Shown here in pieces: positions 1-7,674 of a stretch of DNA of 35,308 nucleotides (positions are counted from its first letter, which is position 1; each line of letters opens with the position of its first letter). The position numbers were made by a program, and so were the translations under genes. The stretch lies in assembly GCA_017620475.1 (NCBI GenBank), contig JAFZQI010000008.1:1-35308 (forward strand). Direction: 5' to 3'. The notes under the pieces were generated by a model that made no database searches, was not told where the DNA came from, and saw only the letters and a program-made list of their open reading frames with translations. The DNA is from Clostridiales bacterium (lineage in GTDB: Bacteria; Bacillota; Clostridia; Saccharofermentanales; Saccharofermentanaceae).

Positions 1-858
1 AACGAAGAAGATGAGAATGACTTCCTCGTATTCATGGATATCCAGGGCATCGAGGACTTCTTCGGTGATATGGACTTTAAGGTTGCCGGTACTACAGAAG
101 GTATCACATCCATCCAGGTAGATATCAAGGTAGATGGTCTCTCCCTCGATATCATCCGTAAGGCATTCGAACTGACACATAAGGGCAGACTGCAGATCAT
201 CAATGATCTCCTGCTTCCTTGCATCCCGGCTCCTCGTGAAGAGCTTTCTAAGTATGCTCCGCGTATCATCTCTATGCAGATCCCGGTTGACAAGATCCGT
301 GAAGTTATCGGTACAGGCGGAAAGGTCATCAACAAGATCATCGCTGACACCGGCGCACAGATCGATATTAACGATGACGGACGTCTCCATATCGCAACAC
401 CGGATCAGGAAGCCGCTCAGAAGGCCATGGCCATCATCAAGGGTATCGTAGCTGATCCGGAAGTCGGAACCGAATACGAGGGCGTTGTTACACGCCTGAT
501 GCAGTTCGGTGCATTCGTTGAGTTCCTGCCGGGTAAGGAAGGCCTGGTACACATCAGTAAGATGGCCTGGACCCGTGTTGAGAACGTGGAAGATGCCGTC
601 AAGGAAGGCGATGTAGTTAAGGTCAAGCTCCTTGAGGTAGACAGCCAGGGCCGTTACAATCTCTCTATGCGTGACTGCATGGAGAAGCCGGAAGGTTATG
701 TTGAAGAAGAAGCTGCTCCGAGAAGAGGAGACCGTCCGAACCGCGAAAGAAGAGGCGGTCACGTTGACCGTTTCGAGAAGCGTCAGAGAAGAGATTCTTC
801 TGACAACAGCGGCGATGAGGGCACACCGCATCCGGGTTCCCGTTCCCGTGAGTTCTGA
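1..858 (+). CDS. pnp: Polyribonucleotide nucleotidyltransferase, 3' portion (5' end outside window)
   Basis: PNPase degrades RNA 3'-to-5' by phosphorolysis in the cytoplasm. The frame is open from base 1, so the gene starts upstream; about 285 C-terminal residues of a roughly 700-residue protein are visible. The first residues match the end of the second RNase PH core, with the family signature GDMDFKVAGT near residue 23. A KH domain follows, with its GxxG loop (IGTGGK) near residues 102-107, then an S1 domain (about residues 158-230, GAFVEFLPGKEGLVHIS). The tail is Arg/Glu-rich and low-complexity, typical of the family's variable C-terminus. The stop is at 856-858 and a strong intrinsic terminator follows 30 bases later, so this is the end of its transcription unit. 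Identification is secure from the domain order and motifs. Confidence 0.97.
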   Translation, partial: NEEDENDFLVFMDIQGIEDFFGDMDFKVAGTTEGITSIQVDIKVDGLSLDIIRKAFELTHKGRLQIINDLLLPCIPAPREELSKYAPRIISMQIPVDKIREVIGTGGKVINKIIADTGAQIDINDDGRLHIATPDQEAAQKAMAIIKGIVADPEVGTEYEGVVTRLMQFGAFVEFLPGKEGLVHISKMAWTRVENVEDAVKEGDVVKVKLLEVDSQGRYNLSMRDCMEKPEGYVEEEAAPRRGDRPNRERRGGHVDRFEKRQRRDSSDNSGDEGTPHPGSRSREF

Positions 859-888
859 TTCCCGGAACGAACAAAGTAAAACGATTCG

Positions 889-916
889 AGGGCTGTCGAA
901 AGACAGCCCTTTTTTC
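889..916 (+). terminator. Intrinsic terminator after pnp
   Basis: A perfect 9-bp stem (AGGGCTGTC at 889-897 with GACAGCCCT at 902-910) encloses a GAAA tetraloop and runs straight into a T tract (910-915). It separates pnp from the tRNA-Pro unit. Confidence 0.93.
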
Positions 917-971
917 TTGGAAATAGACTGGAAAAAGCTTGTTTTTACGCATGCTTTTTGCCTGATTTCAG

Positions 972-999
972 TTGACACATATCCTTGTTGTGTTAGAAT
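972..999 (+). promoter_or_regulatory. Sigma-A-type promoter for tRNA-Pro
   Basis: A perfect -35 (TTGACA, 972-977) and a -10 TAGAAT (994-999) are 16 bases apart. TGT immediately precedes the -10, giving an extended -10 element. It lies 12 bases before the tRNA 5' end, as expected for a stable-RNA promoter. Confidence 0.8.
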
Positions 1000-1010
1000 T
1001 TTATTAGCGT

Positions 1011-1087
1011 CGGGGTGTAGCTCAGTTGGCTAGAGTGCTTGCTTGGGGTGCAAGAGGTCGCCTGTTCAAGTCAGGTCACTCCGACCA
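1011..1087 (+). tRNA. tRNA-Pro (anticodon GGG)
   Basis: A full cloverleaf can be folded. The acceptor is CGGGGTG/CACTCCG with one G-T pair, and the D arm is GCTC/GAGT. The anticodon arm is CTTGC/GCAAG around loop TTGGGGT, which places GGG at 1045-1047. The T arm is GCCTG/CAGGT with loop TTCAAGT, followed by discriminator A and an encoded CCA end (1085-1087). It would read CCC and CCU codons. The next gene begins only 30 bases downstream without an evident terminator between them, so the two may share a transcript. Confidence 0.96.
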
Positions 1088-1117
1088 TTTTTTTAAAATA
1101 GATAGGAGGAAAGTATT

Positions 1118-1816
1118 ATGTTCTGTATGAAATGTGGTAGTCAATTTCCGGATGACTGCAAAACCTGTCCGAATTGCGGTGAGCCTGCGCAGAGCGTTGC
1201 ACCTGCTGCTCCGGTAGCTCCTGTTGCTCCGGCTGCTGCTCCAGCTGCAACCAGTTATGACATTGGAGGATTCATGGGTGATTTCTTCAAAAGTCCGATC
1301 GATGCCTGCACATCGAGAAATCAGTCGAAGCATTTCCTGCTTGGTCTTACTTTCCCCGCTGCATATATTATTCTGGAATTCATCTTCAACCTGCTGGATG
1401 ATTATGTTTCCACAGGCCGTGCGGTTTCCTATTTCTTCGTAGATGTTATCGGTATCGGATGCTTCATGCTTTTCATCAGCTTCCTTTACAAGGCTTTCAG
1501 CGTGAAGCCGGTCGACATGCTTTCGACATTCTCCTGGGTAGGCCTTTCGTTCTTCCCGTATGCCGTTGCAAGTCTCCTTTACTGGCTCAATAGTAAGTTT
1601 ATGTCGGCAATCGACTATAAGGTATTCTCCATTGGCGGAATCCTCACGACTGTCGCAGCGATCTTTATCTATATTACGCTGTATGACTATTTCACACAGA
1701 ACAAAGAGGGCAAGGGCACAAAGACGAAGGCGCTCCTGTTCGTCATTTCTTCTGTTGCTGTTTGGAAGTTTGCTGAGCTGCTCTTTAACTGGATGTTCAA
1801 TAAGCTTTTCTTCTAA
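1118..1816 (+). CDS. Zinc-ribbon multi-pass membrane protein (Yip1-like), function unknown
   Basis: A 232-residue protein. Its N-terminus carries a zinc ribbon with two CxxC knuckles (C3/C6 and C17/C20), followed by an Ala/Pro/Val-rich linker (about residues 25-45). Five strongly hydrophobic stretches come next, between about residues 70 and 230. This layout is common in uncharacterised Clostridia membrane proteins, some grouped with the Yip1 family; the family assignment is by resemblance only. The start is supported by AGGAGG at 1104-1109, a typical distance before ATG 1118. It sits 30 bases after tRNA-Pro and ends at a strong terminator, so it is monocistronic or co-transcribed with the tRNA. 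The likely location is the cytoplasmic membrane with the ribbon in the cytosol. No catalytic motif is visible. Confidence 0.85.
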   Translation: MFCMKCGSQFPDDCKTCPNCGEPAQSVAPAAPVAPVAPAAAPAATSYDIGGFMGDFFKSPIDACTSRNQSKHFLLGLTFPAAYIILEFIFNLLDDYVSTGRAVSYFFVDVIGIGCFMLFISFLYKAFSVKPVDMLSTFSWVGLSFFPYAVASLLYWLNSKFMSAIDYKVFSIGGILTTVAAIFIYITLYDYFTQNKEGKGTKTKALLFVISSVAVWKFAELLFNWMFNKLFF

Positions 1817-1844
1817 TGCACGTTTGAATAGATCTTAATTAGAA

Positions 1845-1875
1845 AGGCTGCCTCAATAAAGAGGCAGCCTTTTTT
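1845..1875 (+). terminator. Intrinsic terminator after the zinc-ribbon gene
   Basis: A perfect 10-bp stem (AGGCTGCCTC at 1845-1854 with GAGGCAGCCT at 1861-1870), a 6-base loop and a run of T (1870-1875). Confidence 0.93.
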
Positions 1876-1911
1876 GTATATTTGCGTATGGCTCGGAAAA
1901 ATCAGTTTTCA

Positions 1912-1940
1912 TTTACAATACTCGTCTCAGATGCGATAAT
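1912..1940 (+). promoter_or_regulatory. Promoter for the first DUF6273/FN3 gene
   Basis: TTTACA (1912-1917) and GATAAT (1935-1940) are separated by 17 bases, with TGC just before the -10. It lies about 45 bases upstream of the ATG at 1985 and just after the preceding terminator. Confidence 0.7.
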
Positions 1941-1984
1941 AAAATAAGTTTATGAATTCTGCTTCGATGATCGGAGGAATAGTC

Positions 1985-4357
1985 ATGCTGAAAAAGACGA
2001 ATAAGATGATTTTGAGATTAACTAGTGCTGCGCTTGCCGCCATCCTCGGACTTTCCGGAATGCCGTATCTTCTTTCCGGAAGAACAGTCTTTGCAGGAGC
2101 CGCATGGGAGAAGACTTTGGATAATACGAAACTTGGCGTAGACCAGATCTCGTATCCGAAGCCCCCGTACTCAGCTACCAGCAGCTGGATCGGAAGCTAT
2201 GTTTATTTCGGAAAATATGAAGGTGAACCAATCAAATTCCGTGTTCTTGACCCGAATACGACCAGATATGGCGGAAGGACCATGCTTCTTGACAGCGATA
2301 AGATCCTGTTTAAGCAGAAGTTTTCTACGTTACAGCAGAACTGTAATGAATGGGAGACAAGTGATGTGAGAGCGTCACTTAATGGCAGTGATTTTCTTCA
2401 AAATAGCCGTTGCTTTACTCCAGGTGAGCGGAGCGCCGTTGCGAAGAGCTCTATCAATGGGGATGTGCAATATGATTCTTCTTCGTATATCTATGCTGCA
2501 TATAAAAAGAGTGTCGGTCTTTCAAAGGATAAGGTTTTTCTTCTGGATGCCGGAGATGTGGTCAATCCGGATTATGGTTATTCTTCTGATCCCGGGTTCA
2601 CTAAGAATGGAAGCGAATGGTCCGTGGATTCCAATAATACGCATGAAGTAACCAGCAGGTTGAAAAAATTTGAAGGTGAAAATGATTATTGGATGTTAAG
2701 GACAAAGTGTGGTGGAAGCTCCTATCATATCGGCCTTATCCGCACTACGGGACCTTTTGGTTCCACCATGGGAAACGGCAATATCAAATATGCTGGTGTT
2801 GCGCCCGCATTAAACATCGATCGCTCCAAAATCCTTTTTTCTTCTGTCGTTTCCGGAAAATCAGAGGAATATGGTGCGGAATACAAATTGACGATTATTG
2901 ATGATAACCTGAATAAGATTACTAATCCGGCAGCAAACTGGTCGATGTCCGGATCGAAACTCTGCATTCCGGTCGACTACAATACAGCCGTTCCCGGTTA
3001 TGCCTTTGAGGAACTTCAGTTCCGTCTGCTGATTACGGATCTGGAATATGCTGATACGGATGCTGAAATCCTTTATTATTTGGCGGTATCGGATATTGAA
3101 TATGAGAATGGTCTGGCCATAGAGAAATTCACTATTCCGAATAGTCTGCAACTGCGCACGTGGGGAGATGAATACCATGTTTATCTGGTTGCCGAACAGA
3201 CCAATGGAAAATATGAGTGTGACTTTGCAAGCAGACCGTATGAGCTACGGGCATCGAACGGAACGGTTCAGATCGATCTGACCTATGGCGAGACGGAGTT
3301 ATTAATGTCCCAGACACGTGCTTTATACGATATGGTTGAAGATGGATTTCCCAATTACGATTATGAGGACGATGTGTACAGTATCGATATTGACTTTGAC
3401 GGTTCGTATGATATGTATTTCGATACTTATGGTTCTCCTACTGCCGGCATATTAGATAGCTGTAGTGTCTTTGGTACCGACATTTGGGTCAATGACGATG
3501 TGACACGCGTTGGTTATTATTCCTACAGCTTCGTATTCCCGGTATGTATGCCTGAGATCACCAAGGCAGAGCCTACGGATACAGGGGTTCAGATCAAGTG
3601 GGATGCGGTATCGCGATACAAGAACTACAATGTCTATCGGTCAACGAGTTTGAACGGTACATACAGCTATGTGGCCAGTGTCACGGGCGGCACAACGAAA
3701 TATGTGGATAAGACGGCAACAGGGGGCAAGACTTACTACTATAAGGTCCGTCCGTACAAGAAGTATGAAGGAAAAACCTATTATGCCACCTTCTCCTTAG
3801 CGAAGAAAGTAACTGTCCTTTCCGATACGAAGCTGACGGCCGAGCCGAAGAGCGGCGTCACCATGAAGCTTTCCTGGACGGCGGTAAGCGGGGCACAGAG
3901 TTATGAGATCTATCGCTCAACATCCGCTTCGGGACCCTATACCTACGTAAAAGCAACGACGGGAACGTCCACATCTGACACAGGTCTTACGGCGGGTACC
4001 CGTTATTACTACATGGTCCGTGCGAAAAAGACTGTGAACGGGGAGAACCAGTATAGTAAGTATGCGTCGGCGGTAGCTGTAGCCTTGGCGACTCCGACTT
4101 TGGAAAGTGCGACATTTAAGTCCGGAAAGGGCGTTACCTTGAACTGGACCAAGGCCAGCGGAGCCGACCGGTACAATGTTTATAAGTACAATACATCTAC
4201 CGGCAAATACGACTATGTGGCCAGTGTTCTCGGAGGTACTCTTACCTATACTGACGCAACCGGAAAGAAAGGCGACTACTACAAAGTAAGAGCCTATAAG
4301 CGTGTTGACGGCGTTGTATACTACGGCGGATGGAGTAATGCAAAAGCAGGAAAGTAA
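1985..4357 (+). CDS. Secreted DUF6273-like / fibronectin-III-like repeat protein, paralog A
   Basis: A 790-residue exported protein of unknown function. I chose ATG 1985 because GGAGGAA sits at 1973-1979; an in-frame ATG at 1952 has no such site. The signal peptide has a Lys-rich start, a hydrophobic core and likely cleavage near residues 32-36 (VFAGA). About residues 55-290 resemble DUF6273: IGSYVYFGKYEGEPIKFRVL, LLDSD, DKVFLLDAGD, YWMLR and GVAPALNI. A beta-rich region follows (to about 430), then a domain with a calcium-loop-like motif DIDFDGSYD near residue 467. Three FN3-like repeats start near 526, 619 and 704 and end in NAKAGK. No LPxTG, SLH or dockerin signal is seen, so surface attachment is unexplained. 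The next paralog starts 62 bases downstream with no terminator between, so the pair is probably an operon. Confidence 0.85.
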   Translation: MLKKTNKMILRLTSAALAAILGLSGMPYLLSGRTVFAGAAWEKTLDNTKLGVDQISYPKPPYSATSSWIGSYVYFGKYEGEPIKFRVLDPNTTRYGGRTMLLDSDKILFKQKFSTLQQNCNEWETSDVRASLNGSDFLQNSRCFTPGERSAVAKSSINGDVQYDSSSYIYAAYKKSVGLSKDKVFLLDAGDVVNPDYGYSSDPGFTKNGSEWSVDSNNTHEVTSRLKKFEGENDYWMLRTKCGGSSYHIGLIRTTGPFGSTMGNGNIKYAGVAPALNIDRSKILFSSVVSGKSEEYGAEYKLTIIDDNLNKITNPAANWSMSGSKLCIPVDYNTAVPGYAFEELQFRLLITDLEYADTDAEILYYLAVSDIEYENGLAIEKFTIPNSLQLRTWGDEYHVYLVAEQTNGKYECDFASRPYELRASNGTVQIDLTYGETELLMSQTRALYDMVEDGFPNYDYEDDVYSIDIDFDGSYDMYFDTYGSPTAGILDSCSVFGTDIWVNDDVTRVGYYSYSFVFPVCMPEITKAEPTDTGVQIKWDAVSRYKNYNVYRSTSLNGTYSYVASVTGGTTKYVDKTATGGKTYYYKVRPYKKYEGKTYYATFSLAKKVTVLSDTKLTAEPKSGVTMKLSWTAVSGAQSYEIYRSTSASGPYTYVKATTGTSTSDTGLTAGTRYYYMVRAKKTVNGENQYSKYASAVAVALATPTLESATFKSGKGVTLNWTKASGADRYNVYKYNTSTGKYDYVASVLGGTLTYTDATGKKGDYYKVRAYKRVDGVVYYGGWSNAKAGK
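3824..4357 (+). repeat. C-terminal two-FN3 module, copy 1 of 3
   Basis: A 534-bp segment encoding 177 residues plus stop. Copies of identical length occur at 6244-6777 and 10501-11034. By manual comparison it differs from copy 2 at 9 of 177 residues and from copy 3 at 16, while synonymous differences are scattered throughout. Confidence 0.85.
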
Positions 4358-4419
4358 GCCGGGAGCTGCGATACAGTGCTTTTGCATGAGTATTGGTTTT
4401 GATTGAAGGGAGTTTCGAA

Positions 4420-6777
4420 ATGAGTGATTTGAAGATGAAACATATTAGACGCCTTGGTGCCGCTTCCATGAGTATGATCATGGGATGTGCACTCATTCCG
4501 AAACTGTCTCCCGCGAATGTTGTAAAGGCAGAATACGTAAAGAACCACAATACGACGAGATTCGGTACTTCACAGATGGCCAATCCGGCCGCTCCTTCTT
4601 CGAGTAGTGATACATGGAACGGAAGCTTTGTATATTTCGGAAAGTATGATGGCGAGCCGATCCGTTTCCGGGTGCTTGACATGCATTCGACAAGATTTAA
4701 CAATCACACGCTGTTTCTGGACAGTGACGAAGTTTTGTATTACGACTTTTTCGACATCGACGACGAGCCCAATTCGGGTGCGACGCGCCAGAATGACTGG
4801 ACATATAGCGATGTCAGCAATGGCCTGAACGGTTATAGCTTCCTGGATAAAAACAACGGTTTCACAAAACTTGAGAAAGCCGCAATCACCAGAAGCCGGA
4901 TCGCTTCGCATGATCTTGTGGAAGGTGTCGGGAGCGGACAGGTATCCGGTTGGGCATATGGGGCTTTCGGAAGCTATGTTCCGCTTACAGGCGAAAAGGT
5001 ATTTCTCCTTGATGCGGAAGATGCCTCAAATATCGCATACGGTTATGTTGCTTCGGATAATTCCTATGCCTGTAGAAAAAAGAACTCTGATGACGGGTAT
5101 GCTGTCACCTGGTGGCTGAGATCCGCGACTCCCTATAGTCCCGAGGGTATAGGGAAAGTATCCGGTTACGGTGACTTGGGTTATTCCTTCTATCCAAACA
5201 CGGATTTCGGCATCGCGCCGGCCATGAACGTTTCCTTAAATTCCATTATGTTCACCTCCGCCGTTTCCGGAAATTACGGGGAGACCGGAACCGAGTACAA
5301 GCTGACTCTGAAGGACAGTAATCTGAATATCGAAGTCCAGTACAATAAAACCATCACGATCGATCGATCAACGATCACCATTCCTTATGAGATCACAGGT
5401 TATGATTTCGATGAGGAGGCCGCCGTCGTTACCGTGCTTATTCTCGACAAAGAATACACGGATGGGAATACAAATGGCGCCGCTATCCTTTGGTATGAAC
5501 CACTGTTTTCGCTTTCCTCGTATTCCAGAACCGGATCCGGGATCTTTGTTTTTCCGGATACATTCGATGTAACAAAATGGGGAGAAGACTATTTCGTTTA
5601 TATTCTTGCCGAAAACCAGTACGGAGACCACGAAACGGACTATGCAAGTGCTCCGGCAAGGATCGATTCGCCGCTTAAAGAGATCGAACTCGACTTTACG
5701 GGAGGTCCTCTGGATTATGGAAATATGAATTATTACAACACGATGCAGTATTTGTTCGAAGCCAACCTGGTGGATATCGTGCCGAGTGAGGAAGATGCAT
5801 TCGAGGTAGATATCGATAAGAACGGGACCGCAGATATGTTGATCGATTTTTCTCATTCGACCATGTCCAGAATGAACAGCTGCAGTATTTTCGGGACGTA
5901 TACGTTCACATATAAGCAAGTTAGAGATTACGGATACAAGTCTATTTCGTTCAAGTTCCCTCTTTGTAAAACGTCTTTCACCAAAGCAGAACCGAATGAC
6001 ACCGGCATCCTTCTTAAGTGGAAAGCAGTATCCGGTTTTTCGAACTATAATATCTACCGCTCCACAAGTGCGAATGGTACGTACAGCTATCTGGCCAGTG
6101 TTACCGGTGGTACGACGAAATACACGGACACGACCGCGGGAAGCGGAAAGACATACTATTACAAGGTTCGCCCGTATTTCAAGGCAAACGGGAAAACGAT
6201 CTATGCCGGCTGGTCCGATGCGAAGAAGGTGACGGTCCTTGCGGATACAAAACTGACGGCGGAACCGAAGAGCGGCGTGACGATGAAGCTTTCCTGGACA
6301 GCGGTAAGCGGGGCACAATCCTATGAGATCTATCGCGCTACATCTGCATCAGGTCCGTATACCTATGTCAAAGCCACAACGGGAACATCTACATCCGACA
6401 CGGGTCTTACGGCGGGAACAAGATATTACTATATGATCCGCGCCAAAAGAACTGTGAATGGGGAGGTTCAGTACAGCAAATATGCGTCGGCTGTTTCCGT
6501 GGCGCTGGCCACTCCGACGATGGAGAGTGCGACGTTTACGTCCGGAAAAGGCGTGACACTGACCTGGACGAAGGCCAGCGGAGCCGACCGGTACAATGTC
6601 TATAAGTACAATACTTCCACCGGAAAATATGACTATGTTGCGAGTGTTCTTGGAGGTACTCTTACCTATACCGATGCTTCGGGAAAGAAGGGCGACTATT
6701 ACAAAGTCCGTGCATATAAGCGTGTAGACGGTGTCGTATACTACGGTGGCTGGTCAAATGCCAAGGCCGGAAAATAA
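4420..6777 (+). CDS. Secreted DUF6273-like / fibronectin-III-like repeat protein, paralog B
   Basis: A 785-residue exported paralog of the preceding gene. ATG 4420 follows GAAGGGA (4405-4411); an upstream in-frame TTG at 4393 lacks a ribosome site. The signal peptide is MSDLKMKHIRR plus a hydrophobic core, with likely cleavage after VKA near residue 36. The DUF6273-like domain (about residues 60-295) carries the fuller family motifs: SFVYFGKYDGEPIRFRVL, LFLDSD, EKVFLLDAED, TWWLRSA and FGIAPAMNV. A calcium-loop-like motif, DIDKNGTAD, lies near residue 463 in the same inserted domain as paralog A. FN3-like repeats begin near 521, 613 and 701. The N-terminal two thirds are clearly diverged from A, while the last 177 residues are about 95% identical. 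It ends 22 bases from the convergent SDR gene with no obvious terminator. Function unknown. Confidence 0.85.
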   Translation: MSDLKMKHIRRLGAASMSMIMGCALIPKLSPANVVKAEYVKNHNTTRFGTSQMANPAAPSSSSDTWNGSFVYFGKYDGEPIRFRVLDMHSTRFNNHTLFLDSDEVLYYDFFDIDDEPNSGATRQNDWTYSDVSNGLNGYSFLDKNNGFTKLEKAAITRSRIASHDLVEGVGSGQVSGWAYGAFGSYVPLTGEKVFLLDAEDASNIAYGYVASDNSYACRKKNSDDGYAVTWWLRSATPYSPEGIGKVSGYGDLGYSFYPNTDFGIAPAMNVSLNSIMFTSAVSGNYGETGTEYKLTLKDSNLNIEVQYNKTITIDRSTITIPYEITGYDFDEEAAVVTVLILDKEYTDGNTNGAAILWYEPLFSLSSYSRTGSGIFVFPDTFDVTKWGEDYFVYILAENQYGDHETDYASAPARIDSPLKEIELDFTGGPLDYGNMNYYNTMQYLFEANLVDIVPSEEDAFEVDIDKNGTADMLIDFSHSTMSRMNSCSIFGTYTFTYKQVRDYGYKSISFKFPLCKTSFTKAEPNDTGILLKWKAVSGFSNYNIYRSTSANGTYSYLASVTGGTTKYTDTTAGSGKTYYYKVRPYFKANGKTIYAGWSDAKKVTVLADTKLTAEPKSGVTMKLSWTAVSGAQSYEIYRATSASGPYTYVKATTGTSTSDTGLTAGTRYYYMIRAKRTVNGEVQYSKYASAVSVALATPTMESATFTSGKGVTLTWTKASGADRYNVYKYNTSTGKYDYVASVLGGTLTYTDASGKKGDYYKVRAYKRVDGVVYYGGWSNAKAGK
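6244..6777 (+). repeat. C-terminal two-FN3 module, copy 2 of 3
   Basis: A 534-bp copy of the module at 3824-4357. It shares short identical DNA tracts with copy 1 (for example around GGAGGTACTCTTACCTATA) separated by synonymous changes. Confidence 0.85.
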
Positions 6778-6799
6778 ATGCGTGTCAGAGTTGTGATAA

Positions 6800-7540
6800 T
6801 CAGGTGATGAACCCGCCGTTGACCCCGAGTACCTGCCCGGTAATGAATGACGCGTTTTCTTCTGCTAGATAGAAGATCGCATCGGCAACTTCTTCCGCAT
6901 TTCCGATACGGCATAGCGGCGTCTCTTCGCAAAGCTCCGCACGCGTCTCGTCATCGAGAAGTGCATTCATCTCCGTATCAATAACTCCGGGAGCGACACA
7001 GTTTACGCGGATATTCGAAGGACCGACTTCCTGCGCCAGGGCTTTGGTAAATCCGATGATTGCGGCTTTAGATGTCGAATAGGCCACTTCACATGAAGCG
7101 CCGCACACGCCCCACATAGAGGAAACCGTCACGATGCTCCCACTATGACGGGAAATCATTGAGGGGAGAACGGTATGCACCAGATTATAAAGCCCGCCGA
7201 TATTGGTATCCATGATCCGGTTCCATTCGGTCGGCGTGGTCTTGGTGAAGAGTTCGATCCTGGAAATTCCGGCATTACTGACAAGCACATCGATTGGGCC
7301 GAAGGTGTCAACGGCTTCCTGTACAGCGGATTGCACGGCATCAAGATCCCGCACATCGACCTTATAGGCCAGACAATCGTATGTCAGTTTCTGGATTTTC
7401 TGACGCGTGTACTGTGCGGATTCTTCATCGCTTCTATAGAAAAATGTCACCTTATATCCGGCCTGAGCGAAACGGTAGGCCGTTGCGGCGCCGATTCCGC
7501 GGGATCCGCCTGTGATCAGACAATGCTTGCGGTTCTCCAT
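6800..7540 (-). CDS. SDR-family reductase, probably EF-P 5-aminopentanone reductase (YmfI-like) or FabG-like
   Basis: A 246-residue NAD(P)H-dependent short-chain dehydrogenase/reductase. Visible hallmarks are the cofactor glycine motif TGGSRGIG (residues 10-17), NAG (89-91) and the catalytic triad Ser141, Tyr154 and Lys158. SNIRVNCVAPGVIDTEM and the terminal GQVLGVNGG also fit. The stretch SSMWGVCGASCEVAYS around the active site resembles the YmfI subgroup that finishes the 5-aminopentanol modification on EF-P in Bacillus, rather than classical FabG with its SxxG...NYAAAK context; this assignment is from memory of the family. B. subtilis ymfI also lies near ftsK/spoIIIE, pgsA, cinA and recA, which fits loosely. 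It is the only protein-coding gene on the minus strand and has its own promoter. Alternatives are FabG or a generic SDR. Confidence 0.8.
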   Translation of the reverse strand: MENRKHCLITGGSRGIGAATAYRFAQAGYKVTFFYRSDEESAQYTRQKIQKLTYDCLAYKVDVRDLDAVQSAVQEAVDTFGPIDVLVSNAGISRIELFTKTTPTEWNRIMDTNIGGLYNLVHTVLPSMISRHSGSIVTVSSMWGVCGASCEVAYSTSKAAIIGFTKALAQEVGPSNIRVNCVAPGVIDTEMNALLDDETRAELCEETPLCRIGNAEEVADAIFYLAEENASFITGQVLGVNGGFIT

Positions 7541-7564
7541 ATTTCATACCTCGTTTCTTCTTCC

Positions 7565-7593
7565 ATCGTATCGAAGAAATCTTTGCGTGGCAA
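7565..7593 (-). promoter_or_regulatory. Promoter for the minus-strand SDR gene
   Basis: On the minus strand, TTGCCA (7593-7588) and TACGAT (7570-7565) are 17 bases apart. The predicted transcript start is about 20 bases before the ATG at 7540. Confidence 0.6.
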
Positions 7594-7613
7594 GGCTTAA
7601 GGGCAGAAAACAG

Positions 7614-7641
7614 TTGCGGTTTTCGTAAATAATGTTATTAT
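7614..7641 (+). promoter_or_regulatory. Promoter for the acidic membrane-protein gene
   Basis: TTGCGG (7614-7619) and TATTAT (7636-7641) are separated by 16 bases, with TGT directly before the -10. The ATG at 7675 is 34 bases downstream. Together with the SDR promoter it forms a divergent pair. Confidence 0.55.
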
Positions 7642-7674
7642 CTCATTGAATGTCTTTTACGAAAGGTAATATAT

